A stretch of 18,587 bases of DNA from UBA9926 sp964524295 (GTDB lineage: Bacteria; Pseudomonadota; Gammaproteobacteria; Pseudomonadales; Azotimanducaceae): contig CAZGCW010000063.1 in NCBI GenBank assembly GCA_964524295.1, positions 1 through 18,587 on the forward strand. The letters are read 5' to 3'. The notes beneath the pieces are model-generated. The model saw only the letters and a list, made by a program, of their open reading frames with translations. It was not told the DNA's origin and did not search any database. The number at the start of each line of letters is the position of its first letter. Positions within the stretch are counted from its first letter, which is position 1. Position numbers and translations under genes: made by a program. This document shows, piece after piece, positions 8,377 to 15,904 of this stretch.

Positions 8377-8993
8377 TTCTCACTCCTGTTCTTGCCAAAT
8401 CGCTTTTCAAGTTCCTGCATTGCACCCACCATCATGGCCCCCCAGATCTCATCCCGCTTTACTTGATCTTGAACACTATATAACCGATCTTGCTCCTGAA
8501 ATCGGAGGGCAAGCCGAACCGCATCAGCAGCGATGTCTTTGGGAACATCAAAGTGCGTTGTTATTTCCTTGCTTAGGAATTTCACGACATCAGACCGACC
8601 CTGTTGATCCGTCTTTGCCATTGCCTTTCTCACGGTGACATCTGCCTCAAGCCGCTTTAATAGCAATTGTCGATCATTTTGATTTTCACGGTTTATTTTT
8701 GCAGTCAGCTTTACCATCTCTTCAAAACCATGCGGCGTGTTCAGGGCCGCAAGGTGCAGCGCCTGCAACTGATGATGCTCTCTTTCATAAAGCGCTTGCA
8801 GCAAACCGGTCATATTTGAAAAATAACGATACAACAAAGCCTTACTGGCACCGGCCTGGCGGGCAATCTTATCCATCGTCAAGGTTGAGATACCGTCCTG
8901 CAGCACGAGGTCGTCGGCGGCATCGAGAATTTCCCTAATACGCTCGTCTGGCGACAACCTTCTCCGCCGTGTACCGACTATCTCAGCCAGCAT
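8373..8993 (-). CDS. TetR/AcrR family transcriptional regulator
   Basis: This 206-residue regulator has a clear TetR DNA-binding domain at about residues 17-65. The helix-turn-helix runs through TLTMDKIARQAGASKALLYRYF, with the recognition helix near residues 49-58. The rest (about 70-200) is an unassigned helical ligand domain, probably sensing an acyl-CoA or the pathway substrate. The gene is the middle one of three: its ATG shares the last base of the acyl-CoA dehydrogenase stop (TAATG) and its stop overlaps the hotdog start (ATGA). This implies translational coupling and autoregulation. A perfect inverted repeat at 10207-10226, over the predicted operon start, is the likely operator. TetR members are usually repressors, so effector binding should derepress the operon. 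Confidence 0.9.
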   Translation of the reverse strand: MLAEIVGTRRRRLSPDERIREILDAADDLVLQDGISTLTMDKIARQAGASKALLYRYFSNMTGLLQALYEREHHQLQALHLAALNTPHGFEEMVKLTAKINRENQNDRQLLLKRLEADVTVRKAMAKTDQQGRSDVVKFLSKEITTHFDVPKDIAADAVRLALRFQEQDRLYSVQDQVKRDEIWGAMMVGAMQELEKRFGKNRSEK

Positions 8994-10192
8994 TAATCCG
9001 GCAACCCTAAAACGCGTTTAGCGATGATATTAAGCTGAATCTCACTTGAACCACCCGCAATAGAGATTGACTTTGCCTCAAGGTTCAAACGGCACATACT
9101 GATCTCCTCGTCAGTAAACGACTCACCCTCCCAGCCAAATGCCTGGGTTCCTCGAATACGATTCTGCAGTTCCAACTGGTCTTTAACGTACTCTGCTTCG
9201 ATGTAATTAAAGATCGAAGTCGTCGCGCCTGGCGTATTGGCCTCCGATTCAGCAACAGCCCGAGCCTGGGTCAACAGGAAAGCCTGCTTACGCATTTCGT
9301 TACAAATAATGTCATCGCGAAGCGTCAGATCGCTTATCTCGCTACTATTAGCGTAGTGTTTTGCCAACTGTGGCAACGGCATCGAAGGTTTAATACGCTG
9401 CAGTGGACCTGCCTGATCGGCACTGGCTAATGATGCCAATCCAGATCGCTCGTGCTGGAGTAATCGCTTGGCAACACTCCAGCCCTGGTTCTCCTTGTGA
9501 AGCCTGTCTATCTTGGGCACCGCAACTGCATCAAAAAATGTCTGACAAAAAGGCGAATGGCCATTGAGCATTTCAATGGGTTTTACGCTAACACCGGGTG
9601 AATCCATAGAAAATAACAGGAAACTGATACCCTCATGTTTAGGTACCTGAGCATCCGTTCGTACCAGACAAAAGATCCAATCCGCATGCAGGGCACCGGA
9701 TGTCCAGATCTTAGAGCCGCTCACTTCATAGTAGTCACCCTTATCCTCTGCCTTGGTCTGTAAACTGGCCAGGTCAGAACCGGCACCGGGTTCACTGTAA
9801 CCCTGGCACCAGGCGACCTCGCCTCGAGCGATTGCGGGCAGATGTCTTAGTTTCTGATCGTCGCTGCCGTATTCAAGTATGGTTGGCCCTATCATACTGA
9901 TTCCCATACCCAGCAACGGGGGTCGTGCCTGGATCCGCTGCAGTTCATCCAGGAGAATGAGAAACTCATCTTTACTGAGCCCACCCCCCCCATATTCTTC
10001 TGGCCAGGTTGGTGCAGTCCATCCCTTATCGGACATGCGCTGCAACCAAAGGTGAGCATCCGGGTTAGTACTTTGTCGTTTTCGGCTGCCGGTTACCTCC
10101 TCACCGGGAGTCATTCGAGTCCGCATTGAGGCCGGACAGTTCTGTTGGAGCCAAGCTCTCGTGTCGAGCCTAAAGGTGGCATTGTCGACCAT
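8993..10192 (-). CDS. Acyl-CoA dehydrogenase (FadE-like)
   Basis: This is a 399-residue FAD-dependent acyl-CoA dehydrogenase, which introduces a trans-2,3 double bond in an acyl-CoA and hands electrons to electron-transfer flavoprotein. Seen are WPEEYGGGG (63-71), the FAD/substrate motif GYSEPGAGSDLASLQ (131-145), KIWTSGALHADW (161-172) and the C-terminal SIAGGSSEIQLNIIAKRVLGLP (377-398). The Glu that MCAD-type enzymes carry before GTSQIQ is Gly here. Glu248 in LLQHERSGL is a candidate base, at the helix used by isovaleryl-CoA dehydrogenase-type enzymes. The start ATG at 10192 is preferred over an in-frame TTG at 10201; neither has a good ribosome binding site. It is the first gene of the trio with the TetR and hotdog genes. 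The substrate is unknown. Confidence 0.92.
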   Translation of the reverse strand: MVDNATFRLDTRAWLQQNCPASMRTRMTPGEEVTGSRKRQSTNPDAHLWLQRMSDKGWTAPTWPEEYGGGGLSKDEFLILLDELQRIQARPPLLGMGISMIGPTILEYGSDDQKLRHLPAIARGEVAWCQGYSEPGAGSDLASLQTKAEDKGDYYEVSGSKIWTSGALHADWIFCLVRTDAQVPKHEGISFLLFSMDSPGVSVKPIEMLNGHSPFCQTFFDAVAVPKIDRLHKENQGWSVAKRLLQHERSGLASLASADQAGPLQRIKPSMPLPQLAKHYANSSEISDLTLRDDIICNEMRKQAFLLTQARAVAESEANTPGATTSIFNYIEAEYVKDQLELQNRIRGTQAFGWEGESFTDEEISMCRLNLEAKSISIAGGSSEIQLNIIAKRVLGLPD

Positions 10193-10206
10193 ATTAACCA
10201 AACACT

Positions 10207-10226
10207 ATTGACAAAAAGGTCAATAA
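10207..10226. promoter_or_regulatory. Candidate TetR operator (perfect inverted repeat)
   Basis: TATTGAC (10207-10213) and GTCAATA (10220-10226) are perfect inverted copies around a 6-bp spacer. The 20-bp site touches the -10 element and covers the predicted start of the acyl-CoA dehydrogenase operon, ending 15 bp before the start codon. Arms of this size and spacing are typical of TetR operators, and the operon encodes a TetR. Binding here would block transcription start. No second copy was found by eye in the window. Confidence 0.65.
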
Positions 10227-10254
10227 AATACTCTGCCTCTGGTAACGAGTCAAA
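10226..10254 (-). promoter_or_regulatory. Predicted sigma-70 promoter of the acyl-CoA dehydrogenase operon
   Basis: On the minus strand, TTGACT (10249-10254) is followed by a 17-bp spacer and TATTTT (10226-10231), matching the consensus at five and four of six positions. Transcription would start near 10219, inside the inverted repeat, leaving a leader of about 27 bases. The promoter-operator overlap supports repression by the operon's own TetR. Confidence 0.55.
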
Positions 10255-10283
10255 TGAGGGCCCGACTACATCCTTAGGTCACG

Positions 10284-10369
10284 TCACTGTGCAGTGATGC
10301 AGAGCACACTCGGCCCAACAGGAAAAACCCAAAGCGAAGTGATAGGCTGATCCATGAATCACTTCATGG
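10284..10369. promoter_or_regulatory. Cluster of inverted AGTGA half-sites and overlapping hairpins before the TRAP genes
   Basis: TCACTG-TG-CAGTGA lies at 10284-10297. GAAGTGAT (10336-10343) and ATCACTTC (10358-10365) are perfect inverted copies 14 bases apart. CCATGAA-TCAC-TTCATGG at 10352-10369 is a further 7-bp stem that shares bases with the second pair, so the two hairpins exclude each other. The cluster ends 31 bases before the dctP-like start. It could be a binding site for an unlinked regulator or a structured leader. I see no convincing sigma-70 promoter for the TRAP genes around it. Confidence 0.4.
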
Positions 10370-10400
10370 CACCCATGCTCATTCACAGGGAGGATACACT

Positions 10401-11402
10401 TTGAAACGAGCTTTTACTCGCTCACGCTTCTGCTTCTTGCTCTGGTTTACCCTGCTGCTGCTCTCCTCCTGCTCCAAACCCGACCCAACCATAACGCTGC
10501 GAGGGGCTTCTCAATTTGATGAGAACCACGCCTACAGCCGCACACTAAAGCGATTCGAAAATCTGGTCAGGGAATATTATGGCAAACCGATTGAGTTCGA
10601 GATCTACATGAACAGTGAACTCGGTCTTGAAAAAGACTATTTTGCTTACATGAGCCAGGGTTTATCCGTCGATTTTGCGGTGGTGTCGCCCTCTCACATG
10701 TCGACATTTTCCAGGGCAGCCCCACTAATGGATATGCCATTTTTGTTTCGCGACCTTGACCACTGGAACCTGGTTCTAGATAGCGATGCCTTGCAACCTA
10801 TTGCCGATGAAATTGCGGCCAAAGCTGATGTCCACTTAATCGGTTATGCAGGTGGTGGCATCCGTAACTTAATCGTCAAGAAACCGGTGACAACCCTGAC
10901 CGAATTAGACGGCCTCAGCATTCGAGTCATGGGTGCACCAATCCAGACTCGGATTTTTCAAGCCATTACAACTTCACCCACAGTGATCGCCTACAATGAG
11001 GTTTATAACGCCATCCAAACCGGCGTAATCGATGCAGCAGAAAATGAAGCAGCCGGCATCCAGCAGATGAAATTCTATGAAGTCGGGCCGGAAATCTCCC
11101 TCACGCAGCATGCGATCACCGTCCGCCCCCTCTGTTTCAGCGGTAAAACTTTGCGAGGTTTACCTGACGAACTGCAAACGGCCATTATAAGAGCCGGAAA
11201 GGAGGCCGGTGCCTATGGGCGACAAATCGAATCAACGGAAGATGCTGTAAAACTGGCGCAAATGGAAATCGAAGGAAAATTAACCACCCACGAGTTTGTT
11301 GAACGAGTCGAACTCCAGCAACTAGCCTCTCCGGTCAAACAAGCCTATGCCAGTGAAATAGGCGCACAACAGGTGCTTAAACGAATTGAACAGATCAGAT
11401 AG
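10401..11402 (+). CDS. dctP: TRAP transporter substrate-binding lipoprotein (DctP family)
   Basis: This is the extracytoplasmic solute receptor of a TRAP transporter, which captures a carboxylate and delivers it to the membrane subunits. The start is TTG, fixed by a strong GGGAGGA six bases upstream. Residues 1-23 form a lipoprotein signal peptide with lipobox LSSC (Cys24); Ser25 follows, so outer-membrane sorting is possible. The DctP fold shows in the N-terminal helix (HAYSRTLKRFENLV), GGGIRNL (Arg155), GLSIRVMGAPI with the conserved carboxylate-binding Arg175, and DAAENEAAG. Length, 333 residues, is normal. It heads the cluster, 12 bp before the small membrane subunit. Lipidation is less common for Gram-negative TRAP receptors. 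The symbol marks the family, not C4-dicarboxylate specificity. Confidence 0.92.
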   Translation: MKRAFTRSRFCFLLWFTLLLLSSCSKPDPTITLRGASQFDENHAYSRTLKRFENLVREYYGKPIEFEIYMNSELGLEKDYFAYMSQGLSVDFAVVSPSHMSTFSRAAPLMDMPFLFRDLDHWNLVLDSDALQPIADEIAAKADVHLIGYAGGGIRNLIVKKPVTTLTELDGLSIRVMGAPIQTRIFQAITTSPTVIAYNEVYNAIQTGVIDAAENEAAGIQQMKFYEVGPEISLTQHAITVRPLCFSGKTLRGLPDELQTAIIRAGKEAGAYGRQIESTEDAVKLAQMEIEGKLTTHEFVERVELQQLASPVKQAYASEIGAQQVLKRIEQIR

Positions 11403-11414
11403 CAAGAGGCTACA

Positions 11415-11924
11415 GTGCTTCAACGTTTTACCATGAAAACTTTTTTGGATGGCTATTACCGAGCCCTAAAAGTTATCCTGACCCTGCTCATGGCCGTCAT
11501 CATTATCCCAGTGAGTCTGCAAATTCTATCTCGCTATACTGGCGTCATTCCCAGGTACATCTGGACGGAAGAAGTGGCCCGATTCTGTTTCGTCTGGATC
11601 ATCATGATCGGAGCCATGATTGCGGTCAGGGATGGCAGTCACTTTGACGTTGACCTTTTTGCTCGTGCCCGGACCAACACAGAACAGGCTATCCGTGACC
11701 TGATTGTGCATATCAGTATCGCTATTATGGCGATTTTCTTCCTTGGCTATGGCATCAGGTTTGCTCAATTCGGGTGGATTCAAAACTCCGAAATGAGCGG
11801 TATCAATATGGCCGCCATCTACCTGTCCTTCCCGCTTGCCGGCCTGACCTGGCTGCTGTTTGCGGGGGAAAAAATCATCGCTGATATCCGATTGATCAGA
11901 ACGTCGCCGAGGGATAAAAAGTGA
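11415..11924 (+). CDS. dctQ: TRAP transporter small permease (DctQ family)
   Basis: This is the small membrane subunit of the TRAP transporter, which pairs with the large subunit and helps dock the binding protein. The 169 residues carry four hydrophobic segments, at about 17-37, 50-70, 92-114 and 131-152. WTEEVARFCFVWIIMIGA is the characteristic DctQ stretch leading into the second helix. The GTG start at 11415 is supported by AAGAGG five bases upstream; an in-frame ATG at 11433 lacks such a site. The stop overlaps the GTG of the large subunit by 4 bases. Confidence 0.9.
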   Translation: MLQRFTMKTFLDGYYRALKVILTLLMAVIIIPVSLQILSRYTGVIPRYIWTEEVARFCFVWIIMIGAMIAVRDGSHFDVDLFARARTNTEQAIRDLIVHISIAIMAIFFLGYGIRFAQFGWIQNSEMSGINMAAIYLSFPLAGLTWLLFAGEKIIADIRLIRTSPRDKK

Positions 11925-13222
11925 GTCCCACGGAAGTCTCGCTCATTCTCTTTAGTTTATTTACTGTACTCGTTTTTCTACGAGTCCCCGTTTCCTTCGC
12001 CCTGGGCCTGGCCTGTATTCCCCTATTCCTGATAGATGATCGCCTTCGCCCGGACATGTTACTTAATGAGATGTGGAAATCTTATAATGCCTTTATACTA
12101 CTGGCTGTGCCCTTTTTCCTGCTGGCTGCCAACCTGATGAATGCTGCCGGCATTACTGAACGGCTTATCAATTTAGCTCGAGCCTCGGTCGGCCACCTGC
12201 CAGGCGGCCTGGGACATATTAATGTCACCGTCAGTATGATGTTCGCCGGAATTTCCGGTTCTTCTACCGCGGATGCCGCCGGTATTGGTTCTATTATGAT
12301 CCCTGCCATGAAGGAACAAGGTTACGATTCCAGTTTTTCAGTGGCAATCACGGCCTGTTCTTCTGTTATGGGTGTCATCATTCCACCCAGCATTTTAATG
12401 ATCGTGTGGGGTGGGTTGATGTCTGTATCGATCGGCGCTTTATTCCTGGCCGGGGTGGTCCCAGGATTACTCATGGCGGCCTTTATGATGGCGACCGTAC
12501 TGGTTTACGCAAAAATTCGCCATTACCCTGTTTACCAGCGCGCCTCGATTGGGGAATTTATCCAGGCTCTGGGCCAGGCAGTATTGGCGTTGGTAACGCC
12601 CGCCATCATTGTCGGCGGAATTGTATTTGGTCTGTTTACGCCAACAGAAGCCTCAGTGGTTGCCGTTATCTATTCCGCAGCGTTGGGTGGACTGGTTTAT
12701 CGAAAAATTGGGCTAAGAGAACTCCAGGAGGTTCTCTATGACTCAGCAAGATTAGCGGCTATTTCTCTTTTCTGTATCGGCACTGCCTCTGCTTTTGGCT
12801 GGTTGCTGGCTTACTACCGTGTTCCCCAGGCCCTGGTGGACATCATGATCAGTTACGGCAGTGGCCTGATTGCCACCGGTTTTATCGTCGCCATTGCCTT
12901 CCTCGTGATAGGCATGTTCATCGATGCGATACCGGCCATCATCATTCTGGGGACCATACTTTATCCCGTTGCTGACAAAGTCGGCATGCACCCCGTTCAT
13001 TTTGCCATCATCGGTGTAATTTCACTCGCATTCGGCCTGGTTACTCCGCCCTATGGGCTATGCCTTCTTATCTCCTGCAACCTGGGCAAAATCAAGGTCA
13101 TTGAAGCGATCCGCGATGTCGCCATTATTCTGATTCCGATGCTGATATTACTCATTCTGGTGATTGTATTTCCTGAACTCATTTTGTTCCTGCCGCAATG
13201 GTTAGCACCGGAATTTCTCTAG
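11921..13222 (+). CDS. dctM: TRAP transporter large permease (DctM family)
   Basis: This is the 433-residue large subunit that forms the translocation path of the TRAP transporter, driven by a sodium gradient in characterised members. About a dozen hydrophobic segments fill the protein. Family signatures include AVPFFLLAANLM (67-78), MMFAGISGSSTADAAGIGSIMIP (107-129), where two sodium-site regions are expected, VIIPPSI near 152-158, and FGLVTPPYGLCL near 369-380. Translation starts at GTG within the overlap with the small subunit. A 124-bp gap without an obvious terminator leads to the CoA-transferase gene, so one operon is likely. Confidence 0.93.
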   Translation: MSPTEVSLILFSLFTVLVFLRVPVSFALGLACIPLFLIDDRLRPDMLLNEMWKSYNAFILLAVPFFLLAANLMNAAGITERLINLARASVGHLPGGLGHINVTVSMMFAGISGSSTADAAGIGSIMIPAMKEQGYDSSFSVAITACSSVMGVIIPPSILMIVWGGLMSVSIGALFLAGVVPGLLMAAFMMATVLVYAKIRHYPVYQRASIGEFIQALGQAVLALVTPAIIVGGIVFGLFTPTEASVVAVIYSAALGGLVYRKIGLRELQEVLYDSARLAAISLFCIGTASAFGWLLAYYRVPQALVDIMISYGSGLIATGFIVAIAFLVIGMFIDAIPAIIILGTILYPVADKVGMHPVHFAIIGVISLAFGLVTPPYGLCLLISCNLGKIKVIEAIRDVAIILIPMLILLILVIVFPELILFLPQWLAPEFL

Positions 13223-13346
13223 TATTGTCTCACACTGTAAACGCGTAATAACTTAGGTCTGAAGCAACTCATTCATAGGGATACCCCCGGGTGCCCGGTT
13301 CAGGATATAGTTCGCAGATCGACTACTTTTAGGCAGGAGTGATTCC

Positions 13347-15736
13347 ATTCTCAATCCATATCGAGTACTAGACTTAAGCGATCACCGCGGCGACTTGGGT
13401 GGTATGATTCTGGCGGACCTAGGCGCAGATGTGATTAAAATCGAACCTCCTCTGGGGACAACAACTCGCTCGAAGCCAGCCTGCACTTTTTCGCCTATAA
13501 CCGAAACAAGCGATCCATCGTTCTGGATCTTGATCTCGACCAAGATCGCCAGGTCTTTGATGAACTGGTACGCGGTGCAGACTTTCTGCTGGAATCTTAT
13601 CCGGATGGAATGCTGACCACTCGGGGTATTGATTTTAAAACCTTGACCCAGCTAAACCCAACCTTAATACACGTCGTGGTGTCCCCTTATGGCACTGATG
13701 GGCCCCACGCGTCTCGCATCGCCAATGATCTGACCTTGTCTGCCATGGGAGGTCAAGCCAGTTTGCAGGGATCTCCTGACCGGCCTCCTGTTCGAGTTTC
13801 CATACCGCAGGTCTGGCGTCATGCCAGTGCGCAGGCTGCCGCCGCCGCCATGATTGCCCATGCTCGTATGCTCATTACTGGCCAGGGCCAATATGTGGAT
13901 GTGTCTGCACAATGCGCAGTGACCTGGACCATGATGAATGCGATGCATGCACACGCGATTCAGGGCTTTGAATTTGAACAGATGGGATCGACTGTACAAA
14001 TGGGCACACGGGCGATTGATCCGGTATTTGAGTGTGCTGATGGCTACCTGGTCGCGATTCCGATCGGGACCGTGTTAAACGCCCTGCTGGGTCATATGGC
14101 TGCCGATGATCTGGTCGATATTGAATGGTTAACGGAGGATTGGGCTACCTTTGATGCCCGCATGGGAGCCGGAGAGGAAATGCGTTTTACCTCAGCGCAA
14201 GTACGTGATCTGTTTGCTCGCTACTTTCTCAGGCATACCAAGGAAGAGCTTTTCGCCCTTGGCTTTGCTGCAGGTGTCACCCTGGCACCCATTAATACCG
14301 TCGCTGACCTGACTCAATTCAACCAACTGGAAGCGCGCGGGGCATGGCAGGAAACGGTATTACCCCAGGGAGAAAAGGCGCGAGCGCCCGGTCTGTTTGC
14401 CAAAATGAACCAAGCCCCAATGCGTTTACGTTACCCTCCACCCCGACTAAACGAACACGGCCGGGAAATACGCGCTGAAGTTGCAAACGGCGTTCGACCG
14501 CGGCTAACCCCTCCCCTACCAGCCGATTCAGATGCCCCCTTCAAAGGACTCAAGGTGCTTGACCTAACCTGGGTCATCGCCGGACCGGCCTCGGTTCGTT
14601 ACCTGTCAGATCACGGTGCCACCGTCATAAAAGTAGAATCTGAACTAAGACCCGATGGCCTGCGATTCCTGGGTCCTGTGAAAGGCGAAATGGGCTGGAA
14701 CAGCTCACACTTTTATGGCGAATTCAATGCAGGGAAGAAATGCATACAGTTGCAATTGAAGGAGCCGAAAGCTCAGGAAATGCTCAGTAAGCTGGTTGAA
14801 TGGGCCGATGTCCTGGTCGAGAACTGGGCACCGGGTGCGACTCAACGTCTCGGCATTGATTACCCGTCATGCGTTAAAATTAACCCCGACCTCATCATGG
14901 TCAGCACTAGCCTGCTTGGACAAAACGGACCCATGGCTTCACTGGCAGGATTTGGCTATCACGCAGCAGGAATGGCCGGGTTTTACGAAGTGACCGGCTG
15001 GCCAGATCGACCGCCTCACGGACCCTGGCTTGCTTATACCGACGTGATTGCGCCGCATTTTATTGCCGCTACTATAACGGCCGCACTGGATCATCGTCGC
15101 CGTACTGGACAAGGCCAGCACATTGATGCAGCACAATTTGAAATGGCCTTGCAGTTTTTAGCCCCTGAGATTCTCGATGCCCAGATAAACGATCAGGTTG
15201 CTTCGCGAATAGGTAACCGAAAACAGGATGCTGCACCGCAAGGCATCTACGAATGCAAGGGTAAAAACCAATGGTGCGCTATCGCAGTGGATACGGATGA
15301 TCAATGGAGCCAGCTCTGTTCCGTGCTCGGTCAACCGGAATGGGTAGACGTTAATTCTCTGGAAACAGTGACAAACCGTGTTCAAGACCATGACCGGATT
15401 GACTTTCATTTAAACCAATGGACGCGCACAAAAACTCCCTTAGAGGTGATGGAACTGCTCACGTCAGCTGGTGTTCCAGCAGGCATGGTGCAACGCAGTG
15501 AAGAACTACTCAAAGACCCCCAGTATCTTCATCGGGGCTTCCATCATTATCATGAGCACCCGGTAATGGGGCAGGTCCCATACTCTGGTAATCAGTTCAC
15601 TATCCTCGACTATCAAGGCGGCCCGCATGGACCTGCGCCACTATTGGGGCAGCACAACCATGAAGTCTTCAGCGAAATTCTCGGCCTGAAAAACGATGAA
15701 ATAGAGGCTTTAATTGCGGCTGGGGTCATTCTATAA
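13347..15736 (+). CDS. Two-domain CaiB/BaiF-type (class III) CoA-transferase, frameshifted near its start
   Basis: Class III CoA-transferases move CoA between carboxylic acids through an aspartyl-CoA intermediate. The frame from 13347 reads NPYRVLDLSD and then GGMILADLGADVIKIEPP, but breaks near the GGGG tract at 13454-13457. The rest (LEASLHFFAYNRNKRS onward) lies in the -1 frame and stays open to 15736. Restoring one G gives a continuous protein of about 796 residues. Two CaiB domains are present: the first to about 14460, with its candidate catalytic Asp in GQYVDVSAQ (codon 13898-13900), and the second from about 14540 (FKGLKVLDL), with Asp in GQHIDAAQ (codon 15125-15127). No ATG, GTG or TTG opens the N-terminus. 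ATT at 13347, six bases after AGGAGT, is the best start. Its place behind the TRAP genes suggests it activates the imported acid. Whether the shift is real or a sequencing error is open. Confidence 0.85.
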
Positions 15737-15746
15737 AATGACTTCA

Positions 15747-15765
15747 AGAGACGACTAAGGTCTCT
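15747..15765. other. Small hairpin downstream of the CoA-transferase gene
   Basis: AGAGAC and GTCTCT form a perfect 6-bp stem with a 7-base loop, starting 10 bases after the stop codon. No T-run follows, so it is at best a weak or factor-assisted terminator or a 3'-end stabiliser. The 168-bp stretch to the convergent SDR gene holds nothing else I recognise. Confidence 0.25.
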
Positions 15766-15904
15766 ACACTGGGCTCTTCAGGTTTTAACCTTCTGCATCA
15801 GGAATGATCAATATACCCACCACTTCGGCTTGCCAATTACCTGCCCAATACGGGCTGAATGCTCGGATGTGGCGAAGCAAACCATCGATAAGAGCCGAAA
15901 TTTC

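Noticed and set aside
10209..10235. TTGACA at 10209 as the -35 box of a plus-strand promoter for the TRAP genes.
   Set aside because: The best -10 match (TACTCT) is poor, with a 15-bp spacer, and the leader would be over 150 bases; the TTGAC is better explained as an arm of the operator.
13287..13298. CCGGG-TG-CCCGG inverted repeat between the TRAP large permease and CoA-transferase genes, as terminator.
   Set aside because: The two-base spacer cannot form a stable loop with the full stem and no T-run follows; at most it is a chance GC-rich palindrome or a protein site.
13610..15736. Treating the CoA-transferase as an intact gene starting at the ATG at 13610.
   Set aside because: That start would drop the first ~88 residues of the first domain, and the same frame stays open and family-like upstream to about 13451, where it joins the true N-terminus by a one-base shift.
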